Positions 1-7,270 are shown, counted from the stretch's first letter. The stretch: DNA of 11,118 nucleotides from Puniceicoccales bacterium (GCA_030595525.1 JAUVDD010000032.1:1-11118), one strand, 5' to 3'. The notes: generated by a model not told the origin, from the sequence alone. Program-made: numbers and translations.

Positions 1-252
1 GACGGCATCCCTGTATTCAATATATAGGGAAACGGAATACGGCTGGTTTGGATCAAGGAGGTCGATCCCATAATGAGGGGCAACTGTCTGCTCTGAGGAA
101 TCAGGTTTAGCCGTACCAATATCCATGCCACGGTAAAAACAAAGGCTGTCGCAACTCAGGATAGCCGCGTCTCTCTCCCGAGCCTCCTTCAATGCCAACT
201 CCGTTTTGCCCGATGCAGTTGGGCCAACAATGAATAAAAGCTTCTCCTTCAT
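1..252 (-). CDS. miaA: tRNA dimethylallyltransferase MiaA, N-terminal part (runs off left edge)
   Basis: MiaA transfers a dimethylallyl group from DMAPP to N6 of A37 in tRNAs that read UNN codons, giving i6A. The 84 visible residues begin MKEKLLFIVGPTASGKTELA. They contain the P-loop GPTASGKT (about residues 10-17), then the family's ILSCDSLCFYRGMDIGTAKP stretch (31-50), whose Asp-Ser and Gly-Thr-Ala-Lys-Pro parts bind tRNA and substrate, and then HYGIDLLDPNQPYSVSLYI. The rest of the usual roughly 300 residues lies outside the window. I chose the ATG at 252 because it places the P-loop at the normal distance from the start. The frame stays open upstream to a TGA near 315, with a possible TTG start but no family-like sequence there. 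The gene lies 93 bp downstream of the iron-sulfur carrier gene on the same strand and is probably co-transcribed with it. Identification is firm. Confidence 0.95.
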   Translation of the reverse strand, partial: MKEKLLFIVGPTASGKTELALKEARERDAAILSCDSLCFYRGMDIGTAKPDSSEQTVAPHYGIDLLDPNQPYSVSLYIEYRDAV

Positions 253-345
253 TGGTTTCTCGCTGGACCGTAACAGATCCGCTGGAAAAGGGACAACAAG
301 CAAATTGACAGCCCCTCATAGCCGGCAATCCAAGGAATTTACCGA

Positions 346-663
346 TCAGGCAAAGGAGCGTCCGCATCCACAGGTGGATTGTGCATTCGGATTGCGAATC
401 TCGAAACCTTTACCGCTCAAACCATCATCAAAATCGATTTCACAGCCATCCAGTAATTTGTGGCTCTTCTTATCCACCAGGTATGACAAACCATCCTGTT
501 CACAGACATCATCCGAATCGGCAGGTTGCGCAAATTCCATCGCATATTCCATCCCGGAACATCCACCGGACTTAACGGACAACCGCATCGATTGATCGGG
601 TTCAGCTCGTTCCTCAGCCAAAGATTGAATCGCGGTAATGGCTCGTTTTGTTAGGCTTATCAT
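346..663 (-). CDS. A-type iron-sulfur cluster carrier (IscA/HesB/ErpA family)
   Basis: This is a 105-residue protein, the normal length for A-type carriers, which pass Fe-S clusters from a scaffold to apo-proteins in the cytoplasm. The three cluster-binding cysteines are all present: Cys35 in the SGGCSGMEY motif, and Cys98 and Cys100 in the C-terminal STCGCGRSF motif. The IDF.DGLSGKGFEIRNPNA stretch before the CGCG motif is also typical. The sequence alone does not separate IscA, SufA and ErpA, so no symbol is given. No other isc or suf gene is visible, so it looks like an ErpA-like stand-alone carrier, which is an inference. It starts at the edge of the divergent gap shared with the kinase operon. 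The sequence before the ATG shows only a weak ribosome binding site. Confidence 0.93.
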   Translation of the reverse strand: MISLTKRAITAIQSLAEERAEPDQSMRLSVKSGGCSGMEYAMEFAQPADSDDVCEQDGLSYLVDKKSHKLLDGCEIDFDDGLSGKGFEIRNPNAQSTCGCGRSFA

Positions 664-794
664 AATCCGTTATCGGAATCCGGATAAGATGATTTGTCAA
701 TGTAAGGCACCACTTTGGTGTCTATAAGCAAAAATCGTGCTAATTTGAGAAACTTCTCTTGCCTCTGTATGCAAATCTGGAAGAAAACGGTTAG
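664..794. promoter_or_regulatory. Divergent intergenic region (iron-sulfur carrier / kinase-rpoN operon promoters)
   Basis: This 131-bp gap separates two divergent transcription units and must hold both promoters. On the minus strand a perfect TTGACA lies at the complement of 694-699, towards the carrier gene, but no good -10 sits at 17-18 bp. On the plus strand TTGGTG (715-720), 18 bp, GCTAAT (739-744) is a weak candidate for the kinase operon. A short inverted repeat, CACCA-CTT-TGGTG (708-720), sits centrally and could be an operator. The region clearly has a regulatory role from its position; the exact boxes are guesses. Confidence 0.4.
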
Positions 795-1802
795 GTGCGC
801 CCAGTAAAAATATTTTCAGACTCCATTTTATACGAGCTTCTTCGTCCAATTGCACAAGGAGGTATGGGCTGTGTATATGAGGCTTTGCAAGAGGGAAGTG
901 ATGGCTTCAAGAAACGGGTAGCCATCAAGATTATCCGACAGGAATATTCTAACCTGCCACAATTCAGAAAGAATTTCATTGGGGAAGCGCGTCTCGTCGC
1001 TGACCTTATTCACAGCAATATTGTTCAAACCTATCATCTTGGGTATGCCAATAAGCAGTACTACATGGTCATGGAGTATGTTCATGGGGTAAACCTTGAA
1101 CAATTCATGCTGCAGCATCGAGCTCTTGGATGGGATATACCATGTGAGCTGGCAGCATTTGTTGTTTCCCGTCTCTCCCGGGCGCTTGCCTATGCCCATA
1201 TCCACAGGGATTGGGATAATAAACGACTGGGAATCGTTCACCGGGACGTCAGCCCGAAGAATATCATGCTTTCCTACGGAGGAGATGTGAAGCTCACCGA
1301 TTTTGGAATAGCGAAGGCTTTTAACCTAATGTACAGCAAAGAAGGAGAAATTATCGCCGGTCGAAGTGATTACCTCTCTCCTGAGCAAGCCCGACTTGAA
1401 GTGACCGATCCACGAGCAGATATTTTCTCCTGTGGAGTAGTCATGGCAGAGATGATTCTTGGATTTAATCCATTCCTTGGTAATACCCCGGAAGAATCCA
1501 TGAACAATATCTGCGAAATGCCTCTGCCAAATTTCAGCAACCTTAGACCCGGGCTGGAGAATTCGTTGCAAAAAATCCTCACCGAAACTCTGCATCGTGA
1601 CCGGAAGCTACGCTACCAGACAGCCAATGAGTTGATGCTGGAAATCGAAAAAGTCCTCTACTCCAAGGGATATGGTCCAACCAACGAGAAATTGGCATCT
1701 TATATGCGGCGTCTTTATAAAGATGGCCAGGCATATGAGGATGACCTCTCCCAGTTGCCGGTTAGTTTTGCCCTTAATCCTGAACCAGAAACAAACGACT
1801 AG
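795..1802 (+). CDS. Hanks-type (PknB-like) serine/threonine protein kinase, soluble
   Basis: This 335-residue protein is a near-complete eukaryote-like protein kinase domain. Visible elements are a glycine-rich loop IAQGGMGCVYEA (19-30), the ATP-anchoring Lys45 in VAIK, the helix-C Glu64 in GEARLVADLIHSNIV, the catalytic HRDVSPKN (149-156, Asp151 and Asn156), the DFG motif (169-171), and YLSPEQA in place of APE (193-199). The HRD arginine marks it as an RD kinase, so activation-loop phosphorylation is likely. I see no hydrophobic membrane segment and no PASTA or other sensor domain. The roughly 45-residue tail is polar. The GTG start at 795 is fixed by an in-frame TAG directly before it, and no later start keeps the glycine-rich loop. 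Its stop lies 7 bp before rpoN, so the two are almost certainly co-transcribed. Its substrate is unknown; control of sigma-54 is a guess from position. Confidence 0.94.
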   Translation: MRPVKIFSDSILYELLRPIAQGGMGCVYEALQEGSDGFKKRVAIKIIRQEYSNLPQFRKNFIGEARLVADLIHSNIVQTYHLGYANKQYYMVMEYVHGVNLEQFMLQHRALGWDIPCELAAFVVSRLSRALAYAHIHRDWDNKRLGIVHRDVSPKNIMLSYGGDVKLTDFGIAKAFNLMYSKEGEIIAGRSDYLSPEQARLEVTDPRADIFSCGVVMAEMILGFNPFLGNTPEESMNNICEMPLPNFSNLRPGLENSLQKILTETLHRDRKLRYQTANELMLEIEKVLYSKGYGPTNEKLASYMRRLYKDGQAYEDDLSQLPVSFALNPEPETND

Positions 1803-1809
1803 GTAAAAA

Positions 1810-3318
1810 ATGCCCATCCAAGGGTTCCAACAAGTCCAAAAACAGACTCAGTCGATGGTCCTGGCTCCCCAGCTCAGGCAATCACTGAAGATTTTGCAGG
1901 TACCTGCAATGGAACTTCGTTCGACTATTCTGGAAGAATTAGAGTCCAATCCTACGCTGGAGGAATTGCCATACGACGATGTATCTATCGATGGCCAAAA
2001 GGATTCGGAGCTAAATAATGAAAACCCCGGAGCTGAAGTCCGGGAGCTGGATCCTTCCGAAGTAAAACAACCAGAACCAGTTCCCGCAGAATCCTCCGAG
2101 AGGCTGGATTTTAGCGATGAATACGCCGTCTTGGATCGAATGGGAGACGAATGGAGAGAATACTGGAATGAGGATGCAGGCGAAATGCCTTACAGTTCGG
2201 AGGCGGCACAGAAACGGCAGCATTTTTTTGATTCACTGACCATCGGGCAATCATTTCAGGAAATACTGTTGGAACAAGCCCGTCTGGTTGAACCTCGCTC
2301 AGACATCATTACGGCCCTTGAATTTATCTTAGGCAGCCTTGATGACAACGGTTTCCTGACATCTACCGCATCGGATCTGGCATTGATGGCGCAGATACCC
2401 CTGTCAGTCATTCAAGAGGCCATTGATTTATTGAAGGGCTTGGATCCGCCCGGAATCGGGGCCACGGATATCAAGGACTGCCTCTTGCTGCAACTGAAAC
2501 GAAAGGGGCAATCCAAATCGCTGGCTGCTGACATCATTCAAAAACAATGGGATCTGTTGTTGAGAAGACGCATACCAGAAATTGCCCGGGCGTTAAGAGT
2601 CAAGCCGCCCGAAGTAGAGGAGGCCATTGAAACAATATCACAACTCGATCCAGCGCCGGCCAGACGATATGCTGAAGATGTCAATCAGGTTGTGACCGCC
2701 GATGTGACTGTTGAGAAGGATGACCAGGGGAATTGGCAGATTTCACTGAATAGCGATTACATTCCACGCCTAAGGATCAGTTCCTCATACAAGGAAATGC
2801 TGGCACAGGGAAAATTGAAGGGAAAGGACCGGGAATACCTGAAGAATATGTTTCGGAACGGTCGCTTCCTGATTAGTGCGATTGAGCAGCGCCAACAAAC
2901 GATCGAGCGAATCACCCGCAAAATACTGGAGTTTCAGGAAGAATTTTTCGAGAAAGGAAAATCCTATCTCCGTCCACTGACCATGAGCCAGATCGCGGAC
3001 AGCGTGGGGGTTCACGAAACAACTGTATCCAGAGCGATTGCCAGCAAATACATCCAGACTCCTCATGGATTGTTCGAGATGAAGTTTTTCTTCACCCCAG
3101 GATATCATGGGGAAGATGGTAGAGAGGTTTCCAATAAGTCCATCAAGGACAGGATTGCCAAAATTGTTGAGAGTGAGCTGCCACGAAAACCTCTAAGTGA
3201 TCAAAAAATTGTTGAGATTCTGAAAGCAGAGGGAATCACAATTGCCAGGAGAACCGTGGCGAAATACCGTGATGAATTGGGTATTCTCCCAACCAACTTG
3301 CGACGTCAATATGGCTGA
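1810..3318 (+). CDS. rpoN: RNA polymerase sigma-54 factor
   Basis: Sigma-54 directs RNA polymerase to -24/-12 promoters and needs an ATP-driven activator for open-complex formation. The 502 residues show every region in order. Region I is glutamine- and leucine-rich (QQVQKQTQSMVLAPQLRQSL, about 7-26), with the ILEELESNPTLEE segment ending near 52. An acidic spacer, region II, spans roughly 55-125. The core-binding domain includes LDPPGIGATDIKDCLLLQL (211-229). A helix-turn-helix lies in LTMSQIADSVGVHETTVSRAI (390-410). The C-terminal RpoN box is ARRTVAKYRDELGI (479-492). Length is normal and nothing is missing. The start is 7 bp after the kinase stop, and the stop overlaps the start of tsaB by 8 bp. 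Its position in a kinase-tsaB-alr operon differs from the proteobacterial lptB-rpoN-hpf context. Confidence 0.98.
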   Translation: MPIQGFQQVQKQTQSMVLAPQLRQSLKILQVPAMELRSTILEELESNPTLEELPYDDVSIDGQKDSELNNENPGAEVRELDPSEVKQPEPVPAESSERLDFSDEYAVLDRMGDEWREYWNEDAGEMPYSSEAAQKRQHFFDSLTIGQSFQEILLEQARLVEPRSDIITALEFILGSLDDNGFLTSTASDLALMAQIPLSVIQEAIDLLKGLDPPGIGATDIKDCLLLQLKRKGQSKSLAADIIQKQWDLLLRRRIPEIARALRVKPPEVEEAIETISQLDPAPARRYAEDVNQVVTADVTVEKDDQGNWQISLNSDYIPRLRISSSYKEMLAQGKLKGKDREYLKNMFRNGRFLISAIEQRQQTIERITRKILEFQEEFFEKGKSYLRPLTMSQIADSVGVHETTVSRAIASKYIQTPHGLFEMKFFFTPGYHGEDGREVSNKSIKDRIAKIVESELPRKPLSDQKIVEILKAEGITIARRTVAKYRDELGILPTNLRRQYG

Positions 3319-3979
3319 TACTCTACATAACGGTACATGGTTGTTGATCGACGCGGCGGGACCGGTCTCGGTAATCGGTCTGATTGAAGGGGATTCCTGG
3401 CGGGATTGTGTGCGATCCGAGGGGGATTTTCTGGAATGGCTGGAACCGACCATACAGGAATTGCTTTCTAGATCCGGATTAGCCCTGCCTGATTTGTCAG
3501 GAGTACTTTATGGATCCGGGCCCGGTTCCACGCTGGGGCTTCGTCTGGCTGCTATTTTCATCAGGACCTTACTTGGAGTTCCCAGCTTGAATCACTGGTC
3601 TTGTTTCCAATACCAAAACCTTGAGTTGGCCATATCTGCTTTAAAGAACAATCCGAACGAAGATCCCGCAGAGGCAGTGGCTCCCTGGCGCCGAGATCGG
3701 CTTCATTATTCAAAATGGGACCCTACTTCGGAATCCTTCAAAAACGACGCTATCACGCCTCAGGAAGCAGTAGCCGCAAACCTGAGGGGCGTGTCCCTGG
3801 GCAGACGGCATCCGGGAAAGTCAGTCGATGTGGATTGGCTCGATTATCCCATCGATAAGATTCCATCCATTCTCTATTCCAACCAGTGGTTACTCAAACG
3901 GACCCCTACTCCAAGCCCCTACTCCGCCGAGGATCCTCAATTCGTCCAGTGGAATCCAAAACGACATTCTTCGAAATGA
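3311..3979 (+). CDS. tsaB: Divergent TsaB-like protein (t6A tRNA-modification complex subunit)
   Basis: TsaB is the scaffold partner of TsaD and TsaE in making t6A37 of ANN-decoding tRNAs. The 222-residue product starts with a beta-hairpin-like WLLIDAAGPVSVIGLIEGD (10-28), matching the phosphate-1 region of ASKHA folds. It carries the family hallmark LPDLSGVLYGSGPGSTLGLRLAA (59-81), equivalent to GPGSFTGLR. The rest is divergent: the usual I-D-T-S is replaced by IDAAG, and the C-terminal third resembles TsaB only in outline. The ATG at 3311 is preferred over the open extension to 3242, because the upstream residues are not family-like and merely overlap the RpoN box codons in another frame. 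It overlaps rpoN by 8 bp and alr by 4 bp, which suggests translational coupling. The assignment is good but less certain than its neighbours. Confidence 0.8.
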   Translation: MADTLHNGTWLLIDAAGPVSVIGLIEGDSWRDCVRSEGDFLEWLEPTIQELLSRSGLALPDLSGVLYGSGPGSTLGLRLAAIFIRTLLGVPSLNHWSCFQYQNLELAISALKNNPNEDPAEAVAPWRRDRLHYSKWDPTSESFKNDAITPQEAVAANLRGVSLGRRHPGKSVDVDWLDYPIDKIPSILYSNQWLLKRTPTPSPYSAEDPQFVQWNPKRHSSK

Positions 3980-5124
3980 GCCAATCGCCCGACAAACTCC
4001 GCTCATGGGCGGTCATCAACCTCAGCGCTCTCGAACGGAACCTGAGAGCTATCCGAATGGCGTTTCCGGATTATCTCCAATATATCGCCGTGGTAAAAGC
4101 CAATGCCTATGGTCATGGTTTGGCACCGGTGGTAACCCGTCTGATGCGATCTGAAGCGAATGCTTTTGCTGTGGCAAACCTCGAAGAAGCTGCCCGGTTG
4201 AAAGAAGTAGGAAAAGGATGGCCCGTTCTGGTTTTAAGCGCACTTCTGCCATCTGAGTACAAGGATGCTATTCACCTGAAGGTTTGTCCGGTCATCTCTT
4301 CGGTAGACGAATTACATGGATTCGCCGCTACCGCCAAACAACTGAATTCAAGGGTTGGAGTTCATGTTAAGATCGATACCGGCATGGGCCGACTCGGAGT
4401 CTGGTATCCAGAATTCCAGGAATTGTTAAACCAGCTTGAGTCCTGCCCTGAAGTCCGCATGGACGGGCTTTGTACCCACTTTTCTTCTGCGGATTCCGAT
4501 CCGGAATTCACAACTGTTCAGCGAAATCGGTTTCTAACTTGTTTGGATTTGCTGCCGGAAATCACCAGACAGGGCATTATGGTCCATGCCGACAATAGTG
4601 CTGGAATTGAATCGTTCCCGGAATCCGGCCCCTTCAATGGTGCCAGAGTTGGCCTTCTCCAGTTTGGCGTCAGACCTAGACCAGGATCATTTCTTGCCAA
4701 CACATACACTGAGCCAGTGCTTTCCTTCCACTCAAGGATTGGTTTGGTCAAGAACCTCCCCGCAGGCACAGCAATTTCCTACGGACAGACTTACCGGTTA
4801 GCAAAAAAATCCCTGATTGCGGTGCTGACGGCTGGTTACGCAGACGGCTTACCAACCAGATTAAGTAATCGAGGAAAAGTAATAATCCATGATACCTTAT
4901 GTCCGATAATAGGAAGGGTTACCATGGATCAGACAGTTGTTGACCTGTCGGGACTGGAAATTCCCCCGGTCGTAGGAGAAACAGCAACCTTTATCGGAAA
5001 ATCGCAGAACCAATGTATAACTGCTTCACAGTTTGCAGAATGGTCAGGTCAAATTGAATGGGAAGCATTTTGCACGCTCTCCCCACGGACCCAGAGAATC
5101 TATCAAACAGATTCCGCTGTTTGA
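3976..5124 (+). CDS. alr: Alanine racemase
   Basis: Alr is a PLP enzyme that interconverts L- and D-alanine, supplying D-alanine for peptidoglycan. The 382 residues match the usual length. The PLP-binding lysine is Lys41 in IAVVKANAYGHG (37-48). The VHVKIDTGMGRLG segment (129-141) holds the cofactor-contacting arginine. The catalytic tyrosine is Tyr269 in AISYGQTYR, and the C-terminal family signature is CPIIGRVTMDQTVVDL (309-324). The frame is open upstream to 3886, but the ATG at 3976 overlaps the tsaB stop as ATGA and puts the family start at RSWAVINLSALERNLR. The upstream 30 residues are out-of-frame tsaB codons. It is fourth in the kinase-rpoN-tsaB-alr run. Identification is firm. Confidence 0.97.
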   Translation: MSQSPDKLRSWAVINLSALERNLRAIRMAFPDYLQYIAVVKANAYGHGLAPVVTRLMRSEANAFAVANLEEAARLKEVGKGWPVLVLSALLPSEYKDAIHLKVCPVISSVDELHGFAATAKQLNSRVGVHVKIDTGMGRLGVWYPEFQELLNQLESCPEVRMDGLCTHFSSADSDPEFTTVQRNRFLTCLDLLPEITRQGIMVHADNSAGIESFPESGPFNGARVGLLQFGVRPRPGSFLANTYTEPVLSFHSRIGLVKNLPAGTAISYGQTYRLAKKSLIAVLTAGYADGLPTRLSNRGKVIIHDTLCPIIGRVTMDQTVVDLSGLEIPPVVGETATFIGKSQNQCITASQFAEWSGQIEWEAFCTLSPRTQRIYQTDSAV

Positions 5125-5181
5125 TAATATTCTGCCAAATAGATTTGCAACAAATGAAGATCCACCTATCCCTTGCCCCTC

Positions 5182-5637
5182 ATGGCAAAAGTAGATTTGG
5201 ATCTCGTTAAATTTATCCTGCAGAAGAACGAAATCGATCTCCGCAAGGTGAATTCCATTATGGAAGACATCGAGCAGGAGATGAAAGTTATTCAGGAGGA
5301 AAATCCTCCAGCCCCGAGGGTTCCGAAACAATTCGCAATCCTGATTAGCGATCCGGAAGGCAATATCCCTTCAACTGATTTTACCGGATGGGTCTTGCAG
5401 ATGCCGGAGGAAGATTCTCCAGCCATCCTTGAGGGACAAATCCACAAGGCCGCCTATGATTTCAATCAGACTCCGAAGGGTCGGCGCATGCCGGTTAAAA
5501 GCATCGGTGAAGCGTGTGAAGTCGTTCCTGCGCGGATTCTCAAGGAACATCAGCTTTGGGTGAAAACCAAAGAGCCGGTAATCATCCTCAAGACCAACAA
5601 CGAGATCCCAATGGAACCGACTGGTTTGCCCGAATAA
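5182..5637 (+). CDS. Conserved-looking hypothetical protein, 151 residues
   Basis: I do not recognise this protein family. The product is a soluble, acidic-to-neutral protein with no signal peptide and no membrane segment. Residues about 3-40 are strongly helical with a charged heptad-like pattern (VDLDLVKFILQKNEIDLRKV, then EDIEQEMKVIQEE), suggesting a short coiled coil. After a proline-rich break (NPPAPRVPKQ) comes a compact alpha/beta part beginning QFAILISDPEGNIP, which reads like a beta strand and turn. The ATG at 5182 is chosen over a TTG three codons earlier; no clear ribosome binding site supports either. It lies 57 bp after alr on the same strand and is probably the last gene of that operon. 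Sensible codon use and position argue that it is real, but its role cannot be told. Confidence 0.8.
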   Translation: MAKVDLDLVKFILQKNEIDLRKVNSIMEDIEQEMKVIQEENPPAPRVPKQFAILISDPEGNIPSTDFTGWVLQMPEEDSPAILEGQIHKAAYDFNQTPKGRRMPVKSIGEACEVVPARILKEHQLWVKTKEPVIILKTNNEIPMEPTGLPE

Positions 5638-5646
5638 GTCGGGTCA
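5626..5646. terminator. Small hairpin spanning two convergent stop codons
   Basis: CCCGA (5629-5633), a five-base loop, and TCGGG (5639-5643) form an inverted repeat. It can be extended by TTG and CAA with one bulge. It sits exactly over the TAA of the plus-strand unknown gene and the TGA of the minus-strand flavoprotein gene, which are only 6 bp apart. A bidirectional terminator is plausible from position. There is no T-run on either side, so the call is weak. Confidence 0.3.
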
Positions 5647-6861
5647 ATCGTTCGTTGCGCAAGCTGCAACATGGGCTGTCGCCCACATGAGGTTCTGATG
5701 CCCCCCTCCAGGGAAACCGTGTATGTCCAGAATCTCTCCTGCAAAGTGCAAACCGGGCGTGGTTAGGGATTCGAAATTCTGCTGATTCAGGCTTTTTAGA
5801 ACCACCCCACCCGTCCATGCACGTTCAATCTCGGGTAAACCCATTCCCGAGACAGCGATGCGGTCTGCCTTGATCCGATTGGCTAAGGCTTGAAGCTTTT
5901 TCGTCTTAATTCGAGACCATGTTGTCTCTTCCTCGATTCGGGAAGATCGCAGGAGATAATTCCAGGATTTTTCAGGGAACGAAAACATCGGTGTATCCGC
6001 GATACTTCGTTTACCCCCTCTTTCTGCCTTGGAGATCAATTCCTTTAAAATACTGGCACTTGTTTGTGACGGTAACCAATCCACTTCGATCTGCAGCGCA
6101 TACTTTAATCTGTTCCACAAGGCACTCTGCATCGCACTCAGTGTAGAAATTGCCATTCCCTCCAATCCCCTTGAGGAGATTTTCATCAAACCATCCGCTC
6201 GTGATCCTGATTTCAAGCAGCGAACCCGAACATGCCGTTCTAAAGGACCCATTCCGTCACCCAGTTTCGGGCTAGCCAATTTCAACCGGACAAAAGCGGG
6301 AAACGGGGGTTCAATTTCCGCACCAAGATCACCGGCAATCTTCAATCCATGGTTTCGTTCTCCACCGGTTGCTAAAATGAGACGACTACCCTGCTGCACA
6401 TCTCCTTCTTTGCTCCAGATCCGGAATGTGCCATCTGGTTGAACAGATACCGCCTCCAGAGAGTATCCGAATCCAATATCCACATCACTCCTTGCCAATG
6501 CGTCCTTAAATATGTCTCTCAACACCTGCAGATTGCCGCATACGAGACTTCCTCCAGCCAATTCAGCTAACTGTATACCAAGTTCCCTAAACCAGTTCCT
6601 CACGGAATCGCTTGGCCACTTCTGGAGACTTTGCTCATGACATAGCCAGTTTTCCAATCGATCTGCATTTGGATTCACTGCTTCGCTCAAATTCGCCAAC
6701 GGGTATTCTCGCAGACCTTTCCTGTCAATCCATGGAAGGAGCCGATCACTCTTTTCGAGTAACATAATCCTGCTGGCTGGGTTGGCTCGCCGTACTCGGA
6801 TTGCTGCTGCCACTCCGGAGAATCCTCCTCCGATAATAAGGATTTTTTTCAACTCAGGCAT
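5644..6861 (-). CDS. HI0933/BaiN-like FAD-dependent flavoprotein (divergent)
   Basis: This 405-residue protein belongs to the HI0933 (YhiN/BaiN) group of NAD(P)/FAD-dependent oxidoreductases, whose cellular substrates are mostly unknown. The N-terminal Rossmann motif is ILIIGGGFSGVAAAIRVRRA (7-26), with an acidic residue at the end of strand two in LLEKSDR (Glu36). A second FAD contact is LILATGGERN (161-170). The C-terminal signature, AWTGGVVLKSLN followed by GLHFAGEILDIHGFPGGGHQNLMW (about 348-393), clearly matches the family's GLYFAGEVLD...GG region. The family's usual GKKLL-SG-GRCN motif after the Rossmann fold is not recognisable; the corresponding stretch reads RLLPWIDRKGLREYPLANLS, so this may be a separate subfamily. 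It converges on the operon to its left and diverges from the small gene to its right. The exact reaction is not predictable. Confidence 0.85.
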   Translation of the reverse strand: MPELKKILIIGGGFSGVAAAIRVRRANPASRIMLLEKSDRLLPWIDRKGLREYPLANLSEAVNPNADRLENWLCHEQSLQKWPSDSVRNWFRELGIQLAELAGGSLVCGNLQVLRDIFKDALARSDVDIGFGYSLEAVSVQPDGTFRIWSKEGDVQQGSRLILATGGERNHGLKIAGDLGAEIEPPFPAFVRLKLASPKLGDGMGPLERHVRVRCLKSGSRADGLMKISSRGLEGMAISTLSAMQSALWNRLKYALQIEVDWLPSQTSASILKELISKAERGGKRSIADTPMFSFPEKSWNYLLRSSRIEEETTWSRIKTKKLQALANRIKADRIAVSGMGLPEIERAWTGGVVLKSLNQQNFESLTTPGLHFAGEILDIHGFPGGGHQNLMWATAHVAACATND

Positions 6862-6905
6862 TTACATTAAAAGATGCGATGTTCATCTATTTATCACCGG
6901 TGAAG

Positions 6906-7262
6906 ATGGAACCTCTAACTTTAAAACAAGCTATTCTGGATCAGTACAACCTGAATGAGCAGGACTTTGAAAAGTTTGTCCTAAACCGCACCCTTTTTCT
7001 AAGGGTGAAATTGATTCGTTCCATCGTCCAATTCGTCAATCCGGATTTCCTGTTTAACGAGCGCCGACTTATAGAAAAGACTGGCAGATCAATCGATTTA
7101 AAGGAAGTCCAGGAAGAAGTGGATTTCTACCAGCATAAATACGTGGTCAATTTCATCATGAAGGAAGCTCTCAAATTCAGGCTATCCGGAATGAAACTGA
7201 TTCGTTTAGCTCACAAGGTGTTTAACGAGGAAGCTGCCAAACGACCCAAATCCGTTGTTTGA
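6906..7262 (+). CDS. Small hypothetical protein, helical, 118 residues
   Basis: I do not recognise this protein. The product (MEPLTLKQAILDQYNLNEQD...) is predicted to be mostly alpha-helical and basic, with many Lys, Arg and Phe. It has no signal peptide, no cysteine pair and no known motif. A segment at about 34-46 (LIRSIVQFVNPDF) is mildly hydrophobic but too short and polar for a membrane span. Two in-frame ATGs are possible. I prefer 6906, which follows a purine-rich GGTGAAG and leaves 44 bp to the divergent flavoprotein gene. The ATG at 6879 would leave only 17 bp and add MFIYLSPVK. It ends 8 bp from the convergent response regulator gene. Open frame, reasonable codon use and tight packing support a real gene of unknown role. 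Confidence 0.72.
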   Translation: MEPLTLKQAILDQYNLNEQDFEKFVLNRTLFLRVKLIRSIVQFVNPDFLFNERRLIEKTGRSIDLKEVQEEVDFYQHKYVVNFIMKEALKFRLSGMKLIRLAHKVFNEEAAKRPKSVV

Positions 7263-7270
7263 AGGACAGT

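Noticed and set aside
107..367. Minus-strand open frame of 86 codons between the carrier gene and miaA
   Set aside because: It reads the miaA P-loop region out of frame; the miaA frame beginning at 252 carries all expected motifs.
206..595. Plus-strand open frame of 129 codons
   Set aside because: It overlaps miaA and the iron-sulfur carrier gene, both of which have clear family motifs on the minus strand.
704..720. Sigma-54-like box (AAGGCACCACTTTGGTG) before the kinase
   Set aside because: It has the GGCAC half, but the position of the -12 GC is occupied by GG, so the strict spacing rule fails.
828..1241. Minus-strand open frame of 137 codons
   Set aside because: It lies wholly opposite the kinase gene, whose catalytic motifs are intact.
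3242..3310. N-terminal extension of the tsaB frame
   Set aside because: These codons overlap the rpoN C-terminus in another frame and give residues unlike any TsaB; the ATG at 3311 gives the expected start.
3886..3975. 30-residue N-terminal extension of alr
   Set aside because: It overlaps tsaB codons; the ATGA junction at 3976 is a typical coupled start and matches alanine racemase length.
6051..6070. TGGCAC followed by TTTGTG resembling a -24/-12 promoter
   Set aside because: It lies inside the flavoprotein gene, points at no gene start nearby, and lacks the -12 TTGC.
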